Notes under the pieces: generated by a model
The model's database searches: none
What the model saw: the letters and a program-made list of their open reading frames with translations, nothing else
Told to the model about the DNA's origin: nothing
Shown: piece by piece, positions 1-8,000 of the stretch
Layout of the letters: each line of letters begins with the position of its first letter
How positions within the stretch are numbered: the first letter of the stretch is position 1
Program-made: the position numbers and the translations under genes
Source of the DNA: Clostridia bacterium
GTDB lineage: Bacteria; Bacillota; Clostridia; Oscillospirales; CAG-382
Length of the DNA: 64,000 bases
NCBI GenBank assembly: GCA_017561145.1
Contig: JAFZDO010000024.1
Span: 1-64,000 of the forward strand
Direction of reading: 5' to 3'

Positions 1-1795
1 CGTTGTCGTAGAGAAGCTTGAACGCTGCAACGTGGATACCGTTTTCAGCGGTGATGTTCTTTACGGTTACGGTTACGGTGATTTCGTCGCCTGCTTCATA
101 GGATTCAGGTGCTTCGATCACGTAGTCTACCTTAGCGTCAGCGGGTGCTGCGCCGAGGAGTTCCTTCATTTCTGCTTCTACGTCTTCCTTGGGTTCTTCG
201 GTAGAGCCGCCTGCGCCGGGCTTGCCGCCGTAAACTTCTACTTCAGATACGAAAGCGAAGGTGCCGCCGAGCTTAACTTCGATCTTAACGAACTTAGCCT
301 TGCAGTTGAGGCCTTCAAGGTTTACCCAGTAGAAATCGTCGTCAGCGATGATGCCTTCGAAGGAGCCGATTTCTTCATATGCGTTACCGTCGAGAGATAC
401 GTATGCGGTAACTGCTTCGGGAGCTACGATGCCCCAGCTGGTCATATTGGTGAAGTGTACTCTTGCAGAGGTAAGGGTGTATTCATCTTCGAGGTCGATG
501 ATGAAGTAACCAACCTTGTCGGGAGCGTTGGTGGGTCTGTCGCCGTTGTGATAGAAGCCGAACCATTCAGCATTCTTGTTCTCGCCGAGATCTGCTGCAA
601 CGAAACCGTCGGTTACGTTGCCGTAGTAAGAATCACGGTTGCCGACACCGGAAATTTCGTATTCCTTGTTAAGTGCTACGTTGGTGATTTCGGTAACTTC
701 GCCGTCGCCTTCAACTTCGGTAACGAGAGCGAACTTGTTAACTACAACGTCAACATCGGTACCAACAGAGAAAATGTTGAGACCTGCGAAGGTAAGTTCG
801 CCATCAACAACTTCTGCTGCAGGGAATGCTGCGGACTGATAGTTAGCGGTAGCTGCAACGAGATCGGAAAGAGCGATAACGCCCTTGTAGGAGCCTGCGA
901 GGAGGTCGCCGCTGCCTGCGTCAACCTGACCTTCTTCAAGCGACAAAGCGGAGTTGGAGATCGAGAAGGTGCCGCCGTTGCCGAAAATGAAGTTCATGTT
1001 AGCAGCGCCTTCTACCGTGAAGTCATATTCAAGGTAGTAGTCAGCTACGGTAACAGTGATAGCTTCTGCATAGTAAGCCTGGATGCAGGGCCAGTTTTCA
1101 ACTGCGTTAACGGTAAGAACGTCGCCTTCATAAGAGAAGGAGCCGTTGCCGGTAACTTCCCAAGGAGTTGCCTTATCGATAAGGTTGATAGAAACGGTTT
1201 CCTTCTCGGTATCGTCTTCTACCTTGGAGGGATCAGCTTCAACAGTGAGAGTCATAGCTGCGCTGTCGTAGGTCATCTTAGCCTTGATTGCCTTTTCGGA
1301 GAAGGTGTAGAGAAGACCCCAAGATGCTGCTCTGTCTTCCCAGTTGGGGAATCTGAGAGTGCCGTCTTCGTTCTTTTCGGGTCTGGTGCCGGAATCCTGA
1401 ACGGAGAGAACGATCTTGCCATCGTTAAAGTCGATAGTGCCGTCGTCAAGGTTAGCCTGAGCGTTCTTGCCGGTGGTCTTGTGAGCTGCGATTACTTCGT
1501 AAACGCCTTCTTCACCTGCAACAGGAGCGAGAAGAAGCTGAGTAGTCCACTTGCCGGGACCCTTTGCAGCGTAATCGGTAGCGTTATCAAAGATAGCGGT
1601 AGCCGCGCCGGTGGTGGAGTTAACGCTGTCGATTGTAAATTCGTAACCCCAAGCGTGGTAAGGTTGAACGTTGTTGTCTGCTACGAGCTCGTATTCGCCT
1701 TCAGCCCAGTACATTTCATCGTCTGCACTTACGGGTACAACGAACATTGCCGAAACAAGAACAGCAACGAGAAGAAGAGAGAGAAATTTCTTCAT
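1..1795 (-). CDS. Secreted surface protein with discoidin-like and cohesin-like segments (3' end outside window)
   Basis: The minus frame stays open from an ATG at 1795 (AAAGGAAAT upstream) to the window edge, giving about 598 residues without a stop. It starts with a signal peptide (MKKFLSLLLVAVLVSAMF, cleavage near VSADD). Residues roughly 370-520 look like a discoidin/F5-8 type C carbohydrate-binding module (a start like VALNKEYEISG, then FIIDLEDEYTLTSARVHF and AKFVKIEVKL, ending in VEVYGGKPG). After an acidic linker the last visible residues (AGDEITVTVTVKNI, then AAFKLLYDN) resemble the first strands of a cohesin module. It probably acts on the outer surface, in carbohydrate binding or protein scaffolding. 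The missing C-terminus could hold more modules or an anchor. The domain names are pattern recognition only. Confidence 0.75.
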   Translation of the reverse strand, partial: MKKFLSLLLVAVLVSAMFVVPVSADDEMYWAEGEYELVADNNVQPYHAWGYEFTIDSVNSTTGAATAIFDNATDYAAKGPGKWTTQLLLAPVAGEEGVYEVIAAHKTTGKNAQANLDDGTIDFNDGKIVLSVQDSGTRPEKNEDGTLRFPNWEDRAASWGLLYTFSEKAIKAKMTYDSAAMTLTVEADPSKVEDDTEKETVSINLIDKATPWEVTGNGSFSYEGDVLTVNAVENWPCIQAYYAEAITVTVADYYLEYDFTVEGAANMNFIFGNGGTFSISNSALSLEEGQVDAGSGDLLAGSYKGVIALSDLVAATANYQSAAFPAAEVVDGELTFAGLNIFSVGTDVDVVVNKFALVTEVEGDGEVTEITNVALNKEYEISGVGNRDSYYGNVTDGFVAADLGENKNAEWFGFYHNGDRPTNAPDKVGYFIIDLEDEYTLTSARVHFTNMTSWGIVAPEAVTAYVSLDGNAYEEIGSFEGIIADDDFYWVNLEGLNCKAKFVKIEVKLGGTFAFVSEVEVYGGKPGAGGSTEEPKEDVEAEMKELLGAAPADAKVDYVIEAPESYEAGDEITVTVTVKNITAENGIHVAAFKLLYDN

Positions 1796-1849
1796 TTTTA
1801 AGATTTCCTTTCTGAAATTGTTTACGTGTTATTACACTATAACATATAC

Positions 1850-1880
1850 ATTATATACCACATCGGTTTAGTATTGTCAA
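1850..1880 (-). promoter_or_regulatory. Sigma-A promoter of the surface-protein gene
   Basis: On the minus strand TTGACA (1880-1875) is followed by TATATAAT preceded by TGTGG. A 17-base spacer gives TATATA and a 19-base spacer gives TATAAT. It lies about 55-85 bases upstream of the ATG. Confidence 0.6.
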
Positions 1881-1900
1881 TCGGTTTTATCTTTTTTTAT

Positions 1901-1931
1901 AAAAAAAGAAGACGGATTTTCGTCCGTCTTC
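1901..1931 (-). terminator. Intrinsic terminator of pfkA
   Basis: A 9-bp perfect stem (GAAGACGGA, 1908-1916, with TCCGTCTTC, 1923-1931) is followed on the minus strand by seven T residues. It sits just after the pfkA stop. Confidence 0.85.
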
Positions 1932-1947
1932 CTTACCTTTAAGCCGA

Positions 1948-3012
1948 TCAAAGAGTAATGTGATCGATTATGTAGTTAAGATAGTTCTTGTAAGCCTGCT
2001 TATCCGCAACGATGCGCTTCATTTCGTAAAGCTTGTTGGGGGGGATTTTATCCTCCTCTTCGGGCTTGAGCTTGCCCTTCATAAGCTTGTCGACGGTAAG
2101 TGCATCAAAGATGTCCATCGCAACGATATTGTTGCCGCGCAAGCACATAACCTGCTTCATCTGTCCCGAAATAAGGTTTTCAACCGCCGCGCAGCCCATC
2201 TGTGTCGCAAGCACACGGTCACGGAGCGTAGGAGCACCGCCGCGCTGAATATGAGCAAGACGTGCAAAACGGCTTTCGATGCCGCTTCTTGCCTCGATCA
2301 TAGCGCTCAATTCCTCGCCGTAGTCCTTACCCATACCCTCGCAGGTGATGATGATAAAGTTGCGCTTGCCGCCCTTGCGTGCAGCAACCATCTTTTCGAT
2401 AACGTGGTCGAAATCGGTAGGGATCTCGCGAATGACGGCAGTAACCGCACCGAGCGCGATAGAAGTTTGAAGTGCGATATCGCCCGCTTCTCTGCCCATA
2501 CCCTCAACGACTGTACAGCGCGAATGGCTTTCGCTCGTATCGCGAAGCTTGTCGACAAGGTCGACAACGGTGTTCATCGCGGTATCGAAGCCGATGGTAG
2601 CCTCGGTCGAAGCGATATCGTTATCGATGGTAGCGGGGATGCCGATACAGGGAACGCCGTCGTTGGTAAGCTCAACAGCGCCGCGGAAGGTGCCGTCGCC
2701 GCCAATGGTGACGATGCCGTCAATGCCGTGCTTGCGGCAATTTTCGACAGCCTTTGCTCTTCCCTCTTTGGTGCGGAAATCGTTACTTCTCGCGGAATAA
2801 AGCATCGTTCCGCCTCTGTTTATGATAAAAGAAACGTCGCGTTCGTGAAGGGGCTTGACGTTATCCTCTATAAGTCCCTGATATCCGTTATAGATACCCA
2901 TGACCTCGATACCCTTATATAAAGCAAGACGGGTCACCGCACGAACTGCGGCATTCATACCGGGAGCGTCGCCGCCGCTTGTAAGTACGCCGATTCTCTT
3001 AATTTCTTTCAT
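1948..3012 (-). CDS. pfkA: 6-phosphofructokinase
   Basis: This is the glycolytic enzyme that phosphorylates fructose 6-phosphate to the 1,6-bisphosphate. Family signatures are clear: KRIGVLTSGGDAPGMNAAVR at the N-terminus, the nucleotide loop GGDGTFRGA, the catalytic TIDND loop and MGREAGDIAL. The second Gly of GGDG, which goes with ATP use, is present. The residue before TIDND is Ala, where ATP enzymes usually have Gly and pyrophosphate enzymes Lys, so ATP is the likelier donor but not certain. At 354 residues it is about 30 longer than the usual 320, the excess being a charged C-terminal tail. The start follows GGAGG closely. It is a single-gene unit, divergent from spoIVA, with its own promoter and terminator. 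Confidence 0.95.
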   Translation of the reverse strand: MKEIKRIGVLTSGGDAPGMNAAVRAVTRLALYKGIEVMGIYNGYQGLIEDNVKPLHERDVSFIINRGGTMLYSARSNDFRTKEGRAKAVENCRKHGIDGIVTIGGDGTFRGAVELTNDGVPCIGIPATIDNDIASTEATIGFDTAMNTVVDLVDKLRDTSESHSRCTVVEGMGREAGDIALQTSIALGAVTAVIREIPTDFDHVIEKMVAARKGGKRNFIIITCEGMGKDYGEELSAMIEARSGIESRFARLAHIQRGGAPTLRDRVLATQMGCAAVENLISGQMKQVMCLRGNNIVAMDIFDALTVDKLMKGKLKPEEEDKIPPNKLYEMKRIVADKQAYKNYLNYIIDHITL

Positions 3013-3053
3013 TACGTTTGCCTCCGTAAAATAAGAGTTTTTTACTGTATTTT

Positions 3054-3082
3054 AGGATACCACAAAAAACATTCAATGTCAA
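3054..3082 (-). promoter_or_regulatory. Sigma-A promoter of pfkA
   Basis: TTGACA (3082-3077), a 17-base spacer ending in TGTGG, then TATCCT (3059-3054) on the minus strand, 42 bases upstream of the pfkA start. Confidence 0.65.
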
Positions 3083-3086
3083 TCGG

Positions 3087-3115
3087 TTCTATTCAAAATT
3101 CCTTGCGAATACACT
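3087..3115 (+). promoter_or_regulatory. Candidate sigma-E promoter of spoIVA
   Basis: TTCTATT (3087-3093), a 14-base spacer, then AATACACT (3108-3115). This resembles the sigma-E pattern (KMATATT, 13-15 bases, CATACAMT), the factor known to drive spoIVA in Bacillus. It ends 30 bases before the start codon. Confidence 0.5.
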
Positions 3116-3144
3116 TGTAACAAAAACGCAAGGAGGACACACGT

Positions 3145-4620
3145 ATGACCGATATGGGAATATACAGTGACATAGCCAACCGCACGGGCGGAGACATTTA
3201 CATCGGGGTGGTCGGCCCCGTAAGAACCGGCAAATCGACGCTTATCAAGCGTTTTACCGAAAACCTTATTCTTCCGAACATTCAGACCGAATCGGCACGC
3301 GAGAGAGCAAAGGACGAAATGCCGCAATCGGCATCGGGCAAAACGGTTATGACAACCGAGCCGAAATTCATTCCCGAATCGGCGGTCAACATCCCTCTCG
3401 ACGAGGAGACCGAATGCAGAGTCAAGCTTATCGACTGCGTGGGATATATCGTACCCGGCGCGATGGGGCTTATCGAGGACGGTCAGCCGAGAATGGTTAT
3501 GACACCCTGGTCGGAATCGCCGCTTCCCTTCGAATCCGCCGCTGAAACCGGAACGCGCAAGGTTATCGAGGAGCATTCGACGATAGGCATCGTGGTTACC
3601 ACCGACGGAACCGTCGGCGAATTGCCGAGAGAGGCATACGAGGAGGCGGAAGCGCGAGTGGTTGCCGAGCTGAAGGAATTAAGAAAGCCGTTTGTCGTTG
3701 TTTTGAACTGCGCGCACCCTAACTCGCCATCGGCAACCTCATTGGCAGGAAGGCTTGAAGATGAATACGACGTTCCCGTGCTTCCGATGAACTGTCTTGA
3801 GATGGACGAAGCAGATATCAAGGAAATCCTTCGCGGACTTCTTTATGAATTCCCCGTACGCGAGGTGGCTTTTTCGCTCCCGAGCTGGATCGACGTACTC
3901 GACGAAAGCGATGAGCTGAAGGCAAATCTGTTTTCGGCGGTTGCGGAATCGGTCGGAAATCTAAAACGTGTCGGAGAGATACGCGAGGCGGCAGAGGCGT
4001 TTTCCGAAAACGGAGATATGACGGCAAGGCTCGACCGTATTGAGCTCGGAAGCGGCAGAGCGAAAATAGATATCCGCATACCCGACAAGATATTTTACGG
4101 TATTCTCGGTCAAAAGAGCGGATTCGAAATCGAAAACGAGCGCTCGCTCCTTTCAATTATGACAGAGCTTGCGGACGTCAAGAGGAAATACGACAAGGTC
4201 GCAAGTGCGATCGACGATGCGATGAACGACGGCTACGGCATCGTTATGCCCTCTATAGACGATCTTACGCTCGAGGAGCCCGAGATAGTAAAGCAGCCGG
4301 GCGGTTACGGCGTGAAGCTGAAGGCAAGCGCGCCGTCGATACACATGATGAAGGCGGATATCGAAACCGAGGTAAACCCGATAGTCGGCACAGAAAGTCA
4401 GTCTGAGGAGCTTGTCAGCTTCCTTTTAAAGGAGTTCGAGGAGGATCCGAAAAGCATCTGGGAATCGAATATGTTCGGCAAAACGCTTCACGAGCTTGTC
4501 AGCGAGGGGCTTAACAGCAAGCTTGCGCATATGCCCGACGATGCCCGCGCAAAGATCGCAGGCACTATCCAGCGAATTATCAACGAAGGAAGCGGCGGCT
4601 TGATATGCATACTGCTCTGA
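3145..4620 (+). CDS. spoIVA: Stage IV sporulation protein A, coat morphogenetic ATPase
   Basis: SpoIVA is the ATPase that polymerises on the outer forespore membrane in the mother cell and forms the base of the spore coat. The 491-residue length matches the family (about 492). The N-terminal P-loop is visible as GVVGPVRTGKST (residues about 21-32), followed by switch-like KLIDCVGY near residue 93. The C-terminus ends GGLICILL, the conserved membrane/SpoVM-interacting tail. The ATG follows AAGGAGG. A ymxH-like gene overlaps its end by 16 bases, which suggests co-translation. Expression is expected under sigma-E, for which a promoter match lies upstream. Confidence 0.97.
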   Translation: MTDMGIYSDIANRTGGDIYIGVVGPVRTGKSTLIKRFTENLILPNIQTESARERAKDEMPQSASGKTVMTTEPKFIPESAVNIPLDEETECRVKLIDCVGYIVPGAMGLIEDGQPRMVMTPWSESPLPFESAAETGTRKVIEEHSTIGIVVTTDGTVGELPREAYEEAEARVVAELKELRKPFVVVLNCAHPNSPSATSLAGRLEDEYDVPVLPMNCLEMDEADIKEILRGLLYEFPVREVAFSLPSWIDVLDESDELKANLFSAVAESVGNLKRVGEIREAAEAFSENGDMTARLDRIELGSGRAKIDIRIPDKIFYGILGQKSGFEIENERSLLSIMTELADVKRKYDKVASAIDDAMNDGYGIVMPSIDDLTLEEPEIVKQPGGYGVKLKASAPSIHMMKADIETEVNPIVGTESQSEELVSFLLKEFEEDPKSIWESNMFGKTLHELVSEGLNSKLAHMPDDARAKIAGTIQRIINEGSGGLICILL

Positions 4621-4871
4621 TTCCGGTAATAGCCTCGTTTTCCGAGCTTAAGAACAAAGAGATAATCAATCTTTGCGACGGGAGCCTGCTCGGTTGCATA
4701 GGCGATCTGGAGGTAAACACCTGCACGGGCGAGATAACCGCGCTGATCATCCCCGGAAACGGTCTGCTCGCCTCTATTTCCGCCAAAAACCGAACCGTCA
4801 TCCCTTGGCGTGATATCGAACGCATCGGCAAGGACACGATACTCGTCAGGCACGAAATAAGCGGTAAATAA
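4605..4871 (+). CDS. YlmC/YmxH-family PRC-barrel sporulation protein
   Basis: This 88-residue protein has the compact PRC-barrel pattern of the YlmC/YmxH family: FSELKNKEIINLCDG, then GCIGDLEVN, GEITALIIPG and a final WRDIERIGKDTILV. Family members accompany spore genes in many Clostridia and Bacilli; the biochemical role is not established. The only good start is an ATG inside the last codons of spoIVA, with AAGGA 14 bases upstream. This adds about 12 residues before the usual family start. A bidirectional terminator follows directly. Confidence 0.8.
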   Translation: MHTALIPVIASFSELKNKEIINLCDGSLLGCIGDLEVNTCTGEITALIIPGNGLLASISAKNRTVIPWRDIERIGKDTILVRHEISGK

Positions 4872-4873
4872 AC

Positions 4874-4910
4874 AAAAAAGGGCGTCACATCAACGCCCTT
4901 TCTTTATTTT
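4874..4910. terminator. Bidirectional terminator between ymxH-like gene and spoIIP
   Basis: Stem GGGCGT/ACGCCC (4880-4885 and 4893-4898), with an A-run on the left and a T-rich tract on the right. It serves both convergent genes. Confidence 0.8.
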
Positions 4911-6007
4911 AAATTTTCTTTAAGCAGACTTGCATACGCTTGGGCGAAAAGCAAAACCGCGTTTTCGGCTTCTTCGACCGTATTGCCGCAAGATCCTACC
5001 TCCAAAAGCACGCTTCCCTTCGCAAGCGCTTGGTTAAAGGCGGCAGTGCGAAGATTTATAGGTCTTGCAAGCGTCGGATAAAAGTCGTTCATTTTTTGCT
5101 GTAAATGTGTCGCAAAGGTCAGATTGTCGCGCCAATCGGGATGGTCAGAGCCGCCTTGGTTCGTGCCGACAACGAGCATGAGCTGTGCGCAATCCTTTCC
5201 GTTTAATACCGTTAGCGGCTTTATGTTATTATCATTTGAATCGAAAACCGAATCGCGATGCAGGTCGATAACAAAACGTATAGTCGGGTATTTAGACAGA
5301 GCTTTCTTTATCCCCTCGCGGGAATAGTTATAGGAACGGTTGAAGTCGGTCAGATCGTACATCGTCTTGTCGTGCACAGCACCGACACCGAGCGAATTCA
5401 GCTTTTCGCAAAGCACCTCGCCGATATGTACAACGTTTTTCTCGGTATCCTGCGAGCGAAAGCTCTCGTCGGGTGAATAAAAATCATATCCGTTTTCCAA
5501 ATATCCCTCACTGCCGTGCGTATGGATTATAAGCACTAAAGGAGAATCGTTCATTTCGGCAACGATCGGAAACGGCTTTGATAAAAATTCGTCAAGCACG
5601 ACCGAGAAATTCGTCTTGTTGATTATATTCAGCGAAGGCGTCTCGGTCGCCTCGTACCACGCAAGATTGCTTGACGTCACGGGAAGGTCATATTCGCCCG
5701 GCTTTGGTGTCGGTATAGGCTCCTCGGGCTCGAACTCGCCGTTGTTTCCATCGGTCGGCAGCGATTCCTCGGTCACCTCGGACGATTGCCCAAAGCTTCC
5801 GCCGCCGAGCGGATATTCGGGAATCGCATTCCCCATCGCGCCATTTCCGTTCAATATGTCGCGCATCGTTTCGTTTTCGATCTGCGGAAGCGCGTTGACG
5901 ATATAAGGTATCGCCATAAACGCGCTTATGAGCAGCAATACCGAAAAAACAAGACAGCTCCACTTTAGCAAGGCTTGTCTTTGTGCGACCGTCATTCTTC
6001 TTTTCAT
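4904..6007 (-). CDS. spoIIP: Stage II sporulation protein P, peptidoglycan hydrolase
   Basis: SpoIIP is the amidase/endopeptidase that works with SpoIID and SpoIIM to thin septal peptidoglycan during engulfment. An N-terminal membrane anchor (residues about 15-37) is followed by a Gly/Glu/Pro-rich spacer and the catalytic domain, with LIIHTHGSEGY, NVVHIGEVL and FVIDLHRDS as recognisable blocks. I chose the ATG at 6007 (MKRRMTVAQ) because GAGGATG lies eight bases before it; a longer in-frame start at 6049 lacks such a site. It lies 42 bases downstream of gpr, a pairing known in Clostridia and Bacilli. The 367-residue length is typical. Confidence 0.93.
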   Translation of the reverse strand: MKRRMTVAQRQALLKWSCLVFSVLLLISAFMAIPYIVNALPQIENETMRDILNGNGAMGNAIPEYPLGGGSFGQSSEVTEESLPTDGNNGEFEPEEPIPTPKPGEYDLPVTSSNLAWYEATETPSLNIINKTNFSVVLDEFLSKPFPIVAEMNDSPLVLIIHTHGSEGYLENGYDFYSPDESFRSQDTEKNVVHIGEVLCEKLNSLGVGAVHDKTMYDLTDFNRSYNYSREGIKKALSKYPTIRFVIDLHRDSVFDSNDNNIKPLTVLNGKDCAQLMLVVGTNQGGSDHPDWRDNLTFATHLQQKMNDFYPTLARPINLRTAAFNQALAKGSVLLEVGSCGNTVEEAENAVLLFAQAYASLLKENLK

Positions 6008-6049
6008 TTTATCACATCCTCGTGTAATTATATGCACGAGGAGTCGCAT

Positions 6050-6952
6050 TTATGACAAAAATTCGTTTATCTCCGAATCGGTCATGCCGTGAACCGCCAT
6101 ATTTATCGCGGTTGCGATCAGCCTTGCGGCGCTTTCGGCAATTACGTCGTTATCCTTAGGCGTAACGAACATTCCTCTCTTATCGGTCGAAAATACCCTT
6201 TCGATAGCTTGCGGAAGCGTTTTTGTTTCTTCACCCAGTGCCTCCTCGAGAAGGTCGTATGCAAGAGTCGCCGCATCGACAACGGTCGGGATGCCGATCG
6301 AAACAACGGGAACGCCAAGCGTTTCGTTGCTTATTTCCGCACGGTGATTCGCAACACCCGAGCCGGGTGAGATACCCGTATTCGACAGCTGAACCGTCGT
6401 TGCAAGGCGCGCAAGGCGCCGCGAAGCGAGAGAATCGATCAAAATTACGCAATCGGGGTTGACTTTTTGCACCACGCCCGATATAATGTCCATACTTTCG
6501 ATTCCGGTCTGACCCAAAACGTTCGGGCTGACCGCGCAAAGACTTCCGAACCCCGCGTCCTTGAAAAGCTTTTTATCCATATATTCGATATGACGGGTAA
6601 CGAGCAATTTCTTCACGGCGTTCGGTCCGACGGAATCGGGTGTTATCGATTCGTTTCCCAAACCGACAACGAGAACGCTTTTGCAATTTTCGGGGAACAG
6701 CTTTTTCATCTCCTCTGCGATAAGCTTCGCGGAAGAAACAAGCGTCTCTCTCCCTTTTTTGTAAAATTTCCCGACGTCGAAGGTTATATATCTGCCCGAC
6801 GGCTTACCCGAAAGGCGGGCACCCTCGCCATCCCGAACGTCGGCATAGGTTACGGCAATTTCTCCGATTTTTTCTTCCCTGACGGTTATTCCGGAATCTT
6901 CTCCGCGCAATTCGTGCACCTCAAGGGCAAGATCGGTACGCTTTTCGAACAT
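6050..6952 (-). CDS. gpr: Germination protease, SASP-degrading aspartic-type peptidase
   Basis: GPR cleaves small acid-soluble spore proteins in the first minutes of germination. The sequence opens with FEKRTDLALEVHEL, the conserved mature N-terminus, and continues with VLVVGLGNESITPDSVGP, NPDCVILIDSLASRR and ISPGSGVANHR, all family hallmarks. Length is 300 residues. RTDLA falls at residues 5-9, so the propeptide that keeps Bacillus GPR inactive is almost absent here. The ATG follows AAAGGTGAT. It leads the gpr-spoIIP unit. I found no convincing sigma-F/G promoter in the AT-rich upstream region. Confidence 0.95.
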   Translation of the reverse strand: MFEKRTDLALEVHELRGEDSGITVREEKIGEIAVTYADVRDGEGARLSGKPSGRYITFDVGKFYKKGRETLVSSAKLIAEEMKKLFPENCKSVLVVGLGNESITPDSVGPNAVKKLLVTRHIEYMDKKLFKDAGFGSLCAVSPNVLGQTGIESMDIISGVVQKVNPDCVILIDSLASRRLARLATTVQLSNTGISPGSGVANHRAEISNETLGVPVVSIGIPTVVDAATLAYDLLEEALGEETKTLPQAIERVFSTDKRGMFVTPKDNDVIAESAARLIATAINMAVHGMTDSEINEFLS

Positions 6953-7029
6953 AAAATCACCTTTAAATCCAACTTTTTTATTGATTTTTCCCGAAAAGAA
7001 AAAAATTATAACTTTTTTTGCATAACCTA

Positions 7030-7058
7030 TTGCAAAACCGAAATATTTGTGTTATAGT
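7030..7058 (+). promoter_or_regulatory. Sigma-A promoter of rpsT
   Basis: TTGCAA (7030-7035), a 17-base spacer ending TTGTGT, TATAGT (7053-7058). It starts a leader of about 30 bases ahead of rpsT. Confidence 0.65.
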
Positions 7059-7097
7059 TGAATGGTTCCAAAATTCAAATGGAGGTATAGAGAGTAC

Positions 7098-7361
7098 ATG
7101 CCTAACATTAAATCTGCAAAAAAGCGTGTTAAGGTTACCGAAACAAAGACGCTTCAGAACAAGATGTTCAAGTCCGCAATGAAGACTTCTGTTAAGAAGT
7201 ACAAGGCAGCAATTGCCGAAGGCAACAAAGAGCTTGCTGAAAAGACTTATCTTGAAGCTGTCGGCATGGTTGACAGAGCTGTTTCTAAGGGCATTATCCA
7301 CAAGAACAATGCCGCTCGTAAGAAGAGCCAGTACACCAAACTCCTCAACGGTATTGCCTAA
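7098..7361 (+). CDS. rpsT: Small ribosomal subunit protein bS20
   Basis: This 87-residue basic protein has the S20 signature PNIKSAKKRVK at the N-terminus and NNAARKKSQYTKLLN near the end. It binds 16S rRNA early in 30S assembly. A longer in-frame ATG at 7062 exists, but the start at 7098 has GGAGG 12 bases before it and matches the family. It is divergent from gpr and precedes a tRNA cluster. Confidence 0.97.
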   Translation: MPNIKSAKKRVKVTETKTLQNKMFKSAMKTSVKKYKAAIAEGNKELAEKTYLEAVGMVDRAVSKGIIHKNNAARKKSQYTKLLNGIA

Positions 7362-7368
7362 GTAATAG

Positions 7369-7401
7369 TTTAAGGCGGCGGATGATCGCCGTCGCCTTAA
7401 A
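7369..7401 (+). terminator. Stem-loop after rpsT
   Basis: A strong stem (TTTAAGGCG, 7369-7377, with CGCCTTAAA, 7393-7401, plus four inner pairs) directly follows rpsT. It has no U-tract, so it may be a 3' stabiliser or processing structure rather than a terminator. Confidence 0.45.
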
Positions 7402-7682
7402 TAGGGTAACAATAATTGAACATAAAGCGGTTTTTATATGCCCATTTCCGCCATAACATCATCAGTGCTTTTCGATATACACTCGTATTATCAAAAAACA
7501 CTTCTTCGTTCTGACGAAAATGTTCTATATAAAAACTGATAAATCACCTTGCGGCGCGGAAATTTCGAGATTAGTTGCGTCGTGATGAAGAAGCAATACG
7601 AGGGTATTGCAATGAAGAACGAGGTGAATAAGCCGAAATTAACCGCCGACAGGCGCTTTGAGTTCGATTATTGCTACCCTAT
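7401..7682. repeat. Non-coding element bounded by 21-bp inverted repeats
   Basis: The left end (7401-7421, ATAGGGTAACAATAATTGAA plus C) and the reverse complement of the right end (7662-7682) agree at 19 of 21 positions. Both arms also hold a related inner motif: ATATACACTCGTATTAT near 7473 on the plus strand and CAATACCCTCGTATTG near 7600 on the minus strand. There is no open frame of interest. It fills the gap between rpsT and tRNA-Gly. It could be a MITE-like element or a large folded leader. No target duplication is evident. Confidence 0.5.
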
Positions 7683-7686
7683 TCAC

Positions 7687-7760
7687 GCGGGTGTAGTTCA
7701 ATGGTAGAATCCCAGCCTTCCAAGCTGGTCGCGCGGGTCCGATTCCCGTCACCCGCTCCA
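7687..7760 (+). tRNA. tRNA-Gly (TCC)
   Basis: A full cloverleaf: acceptor GCGGGTG/CACCCGC, anticodon loop CTTCCAA, T-loop GGTCCGATTCCC and encoded CCA. It is the first of three closely spaced tRNAs. Confidence 0.95.
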
Positions 7761-7809
7761 TTTTACGATCACACAGAGAGAGGAAACCCCTCGGCTCGGT
7801 TAATTAAAT

Positions 7810-7886
7810 GTGCCTTTAGCTCAGCCGGATAGAGCAACTGCCTTCTAAGCAGTAGGTCGGGGGTTCGAGTCCCTCAAGGCACGCCA
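7810..7886 (+). tRNA. tRNA-Arg (TCT)
   Basis: Acceptor GTGCCTT/AAGGCAC, anticodon loop CTTCTAA, T-arm GGGGGTTCGAGTCCCTC and encoded CCA. Confidence 0.95.
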
Positions 7887-7889
7887 TAT

Positions 7890-7967
7890 GGTGGCTGTAG
7901 CTCAGCTGGTTAGAGTACCAGGTTGTGGCCCTGGGGGTCGCCGGTTCGAACCCGGTCAGCCACCCCA
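7890..7967 (+). tRNA. tRNA-His (GTG)
   Basis: Acceptor GTGGCTG/CAGCCAC with the extra G at position -1 (7890) typical of tRNA-His, anticodon loop TTGTGGC, T-loop GGTTCGAACCC and encoded CCA. It is only three bases after tRNA-Arg, so the two are co-transcribed. Confidence 0.95.
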
Positions 7968-7968
7968 G

Positions 7969-7998
7969 AAAAAAGACTTGCATATGCAAGTCTTTTTT
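7969..7998 (+). terminator. Terminator of the tRNA cluster
   Basis: A near-perfect palindrome (AAGACTTGCATATGCAAGTC plus TT) follows tRNA-His, flanked by A- and T-runs. Confidence 0.85.
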
Positions 7999-8000
7999 CA

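Noticed and set aside
32..1801. A 589-codon open frame on the plus strand
   Set aside because: It is the antisense of the surface-protein gene. The minus frame has a signal peptide, ribosome site, promoter and domain-like blocks; the plus frame has none.
7062..7097. Longer S20 protein starting at 7062
   Set aside because: The added residues do not match the family, and the proper ribosome site precedes 7098.
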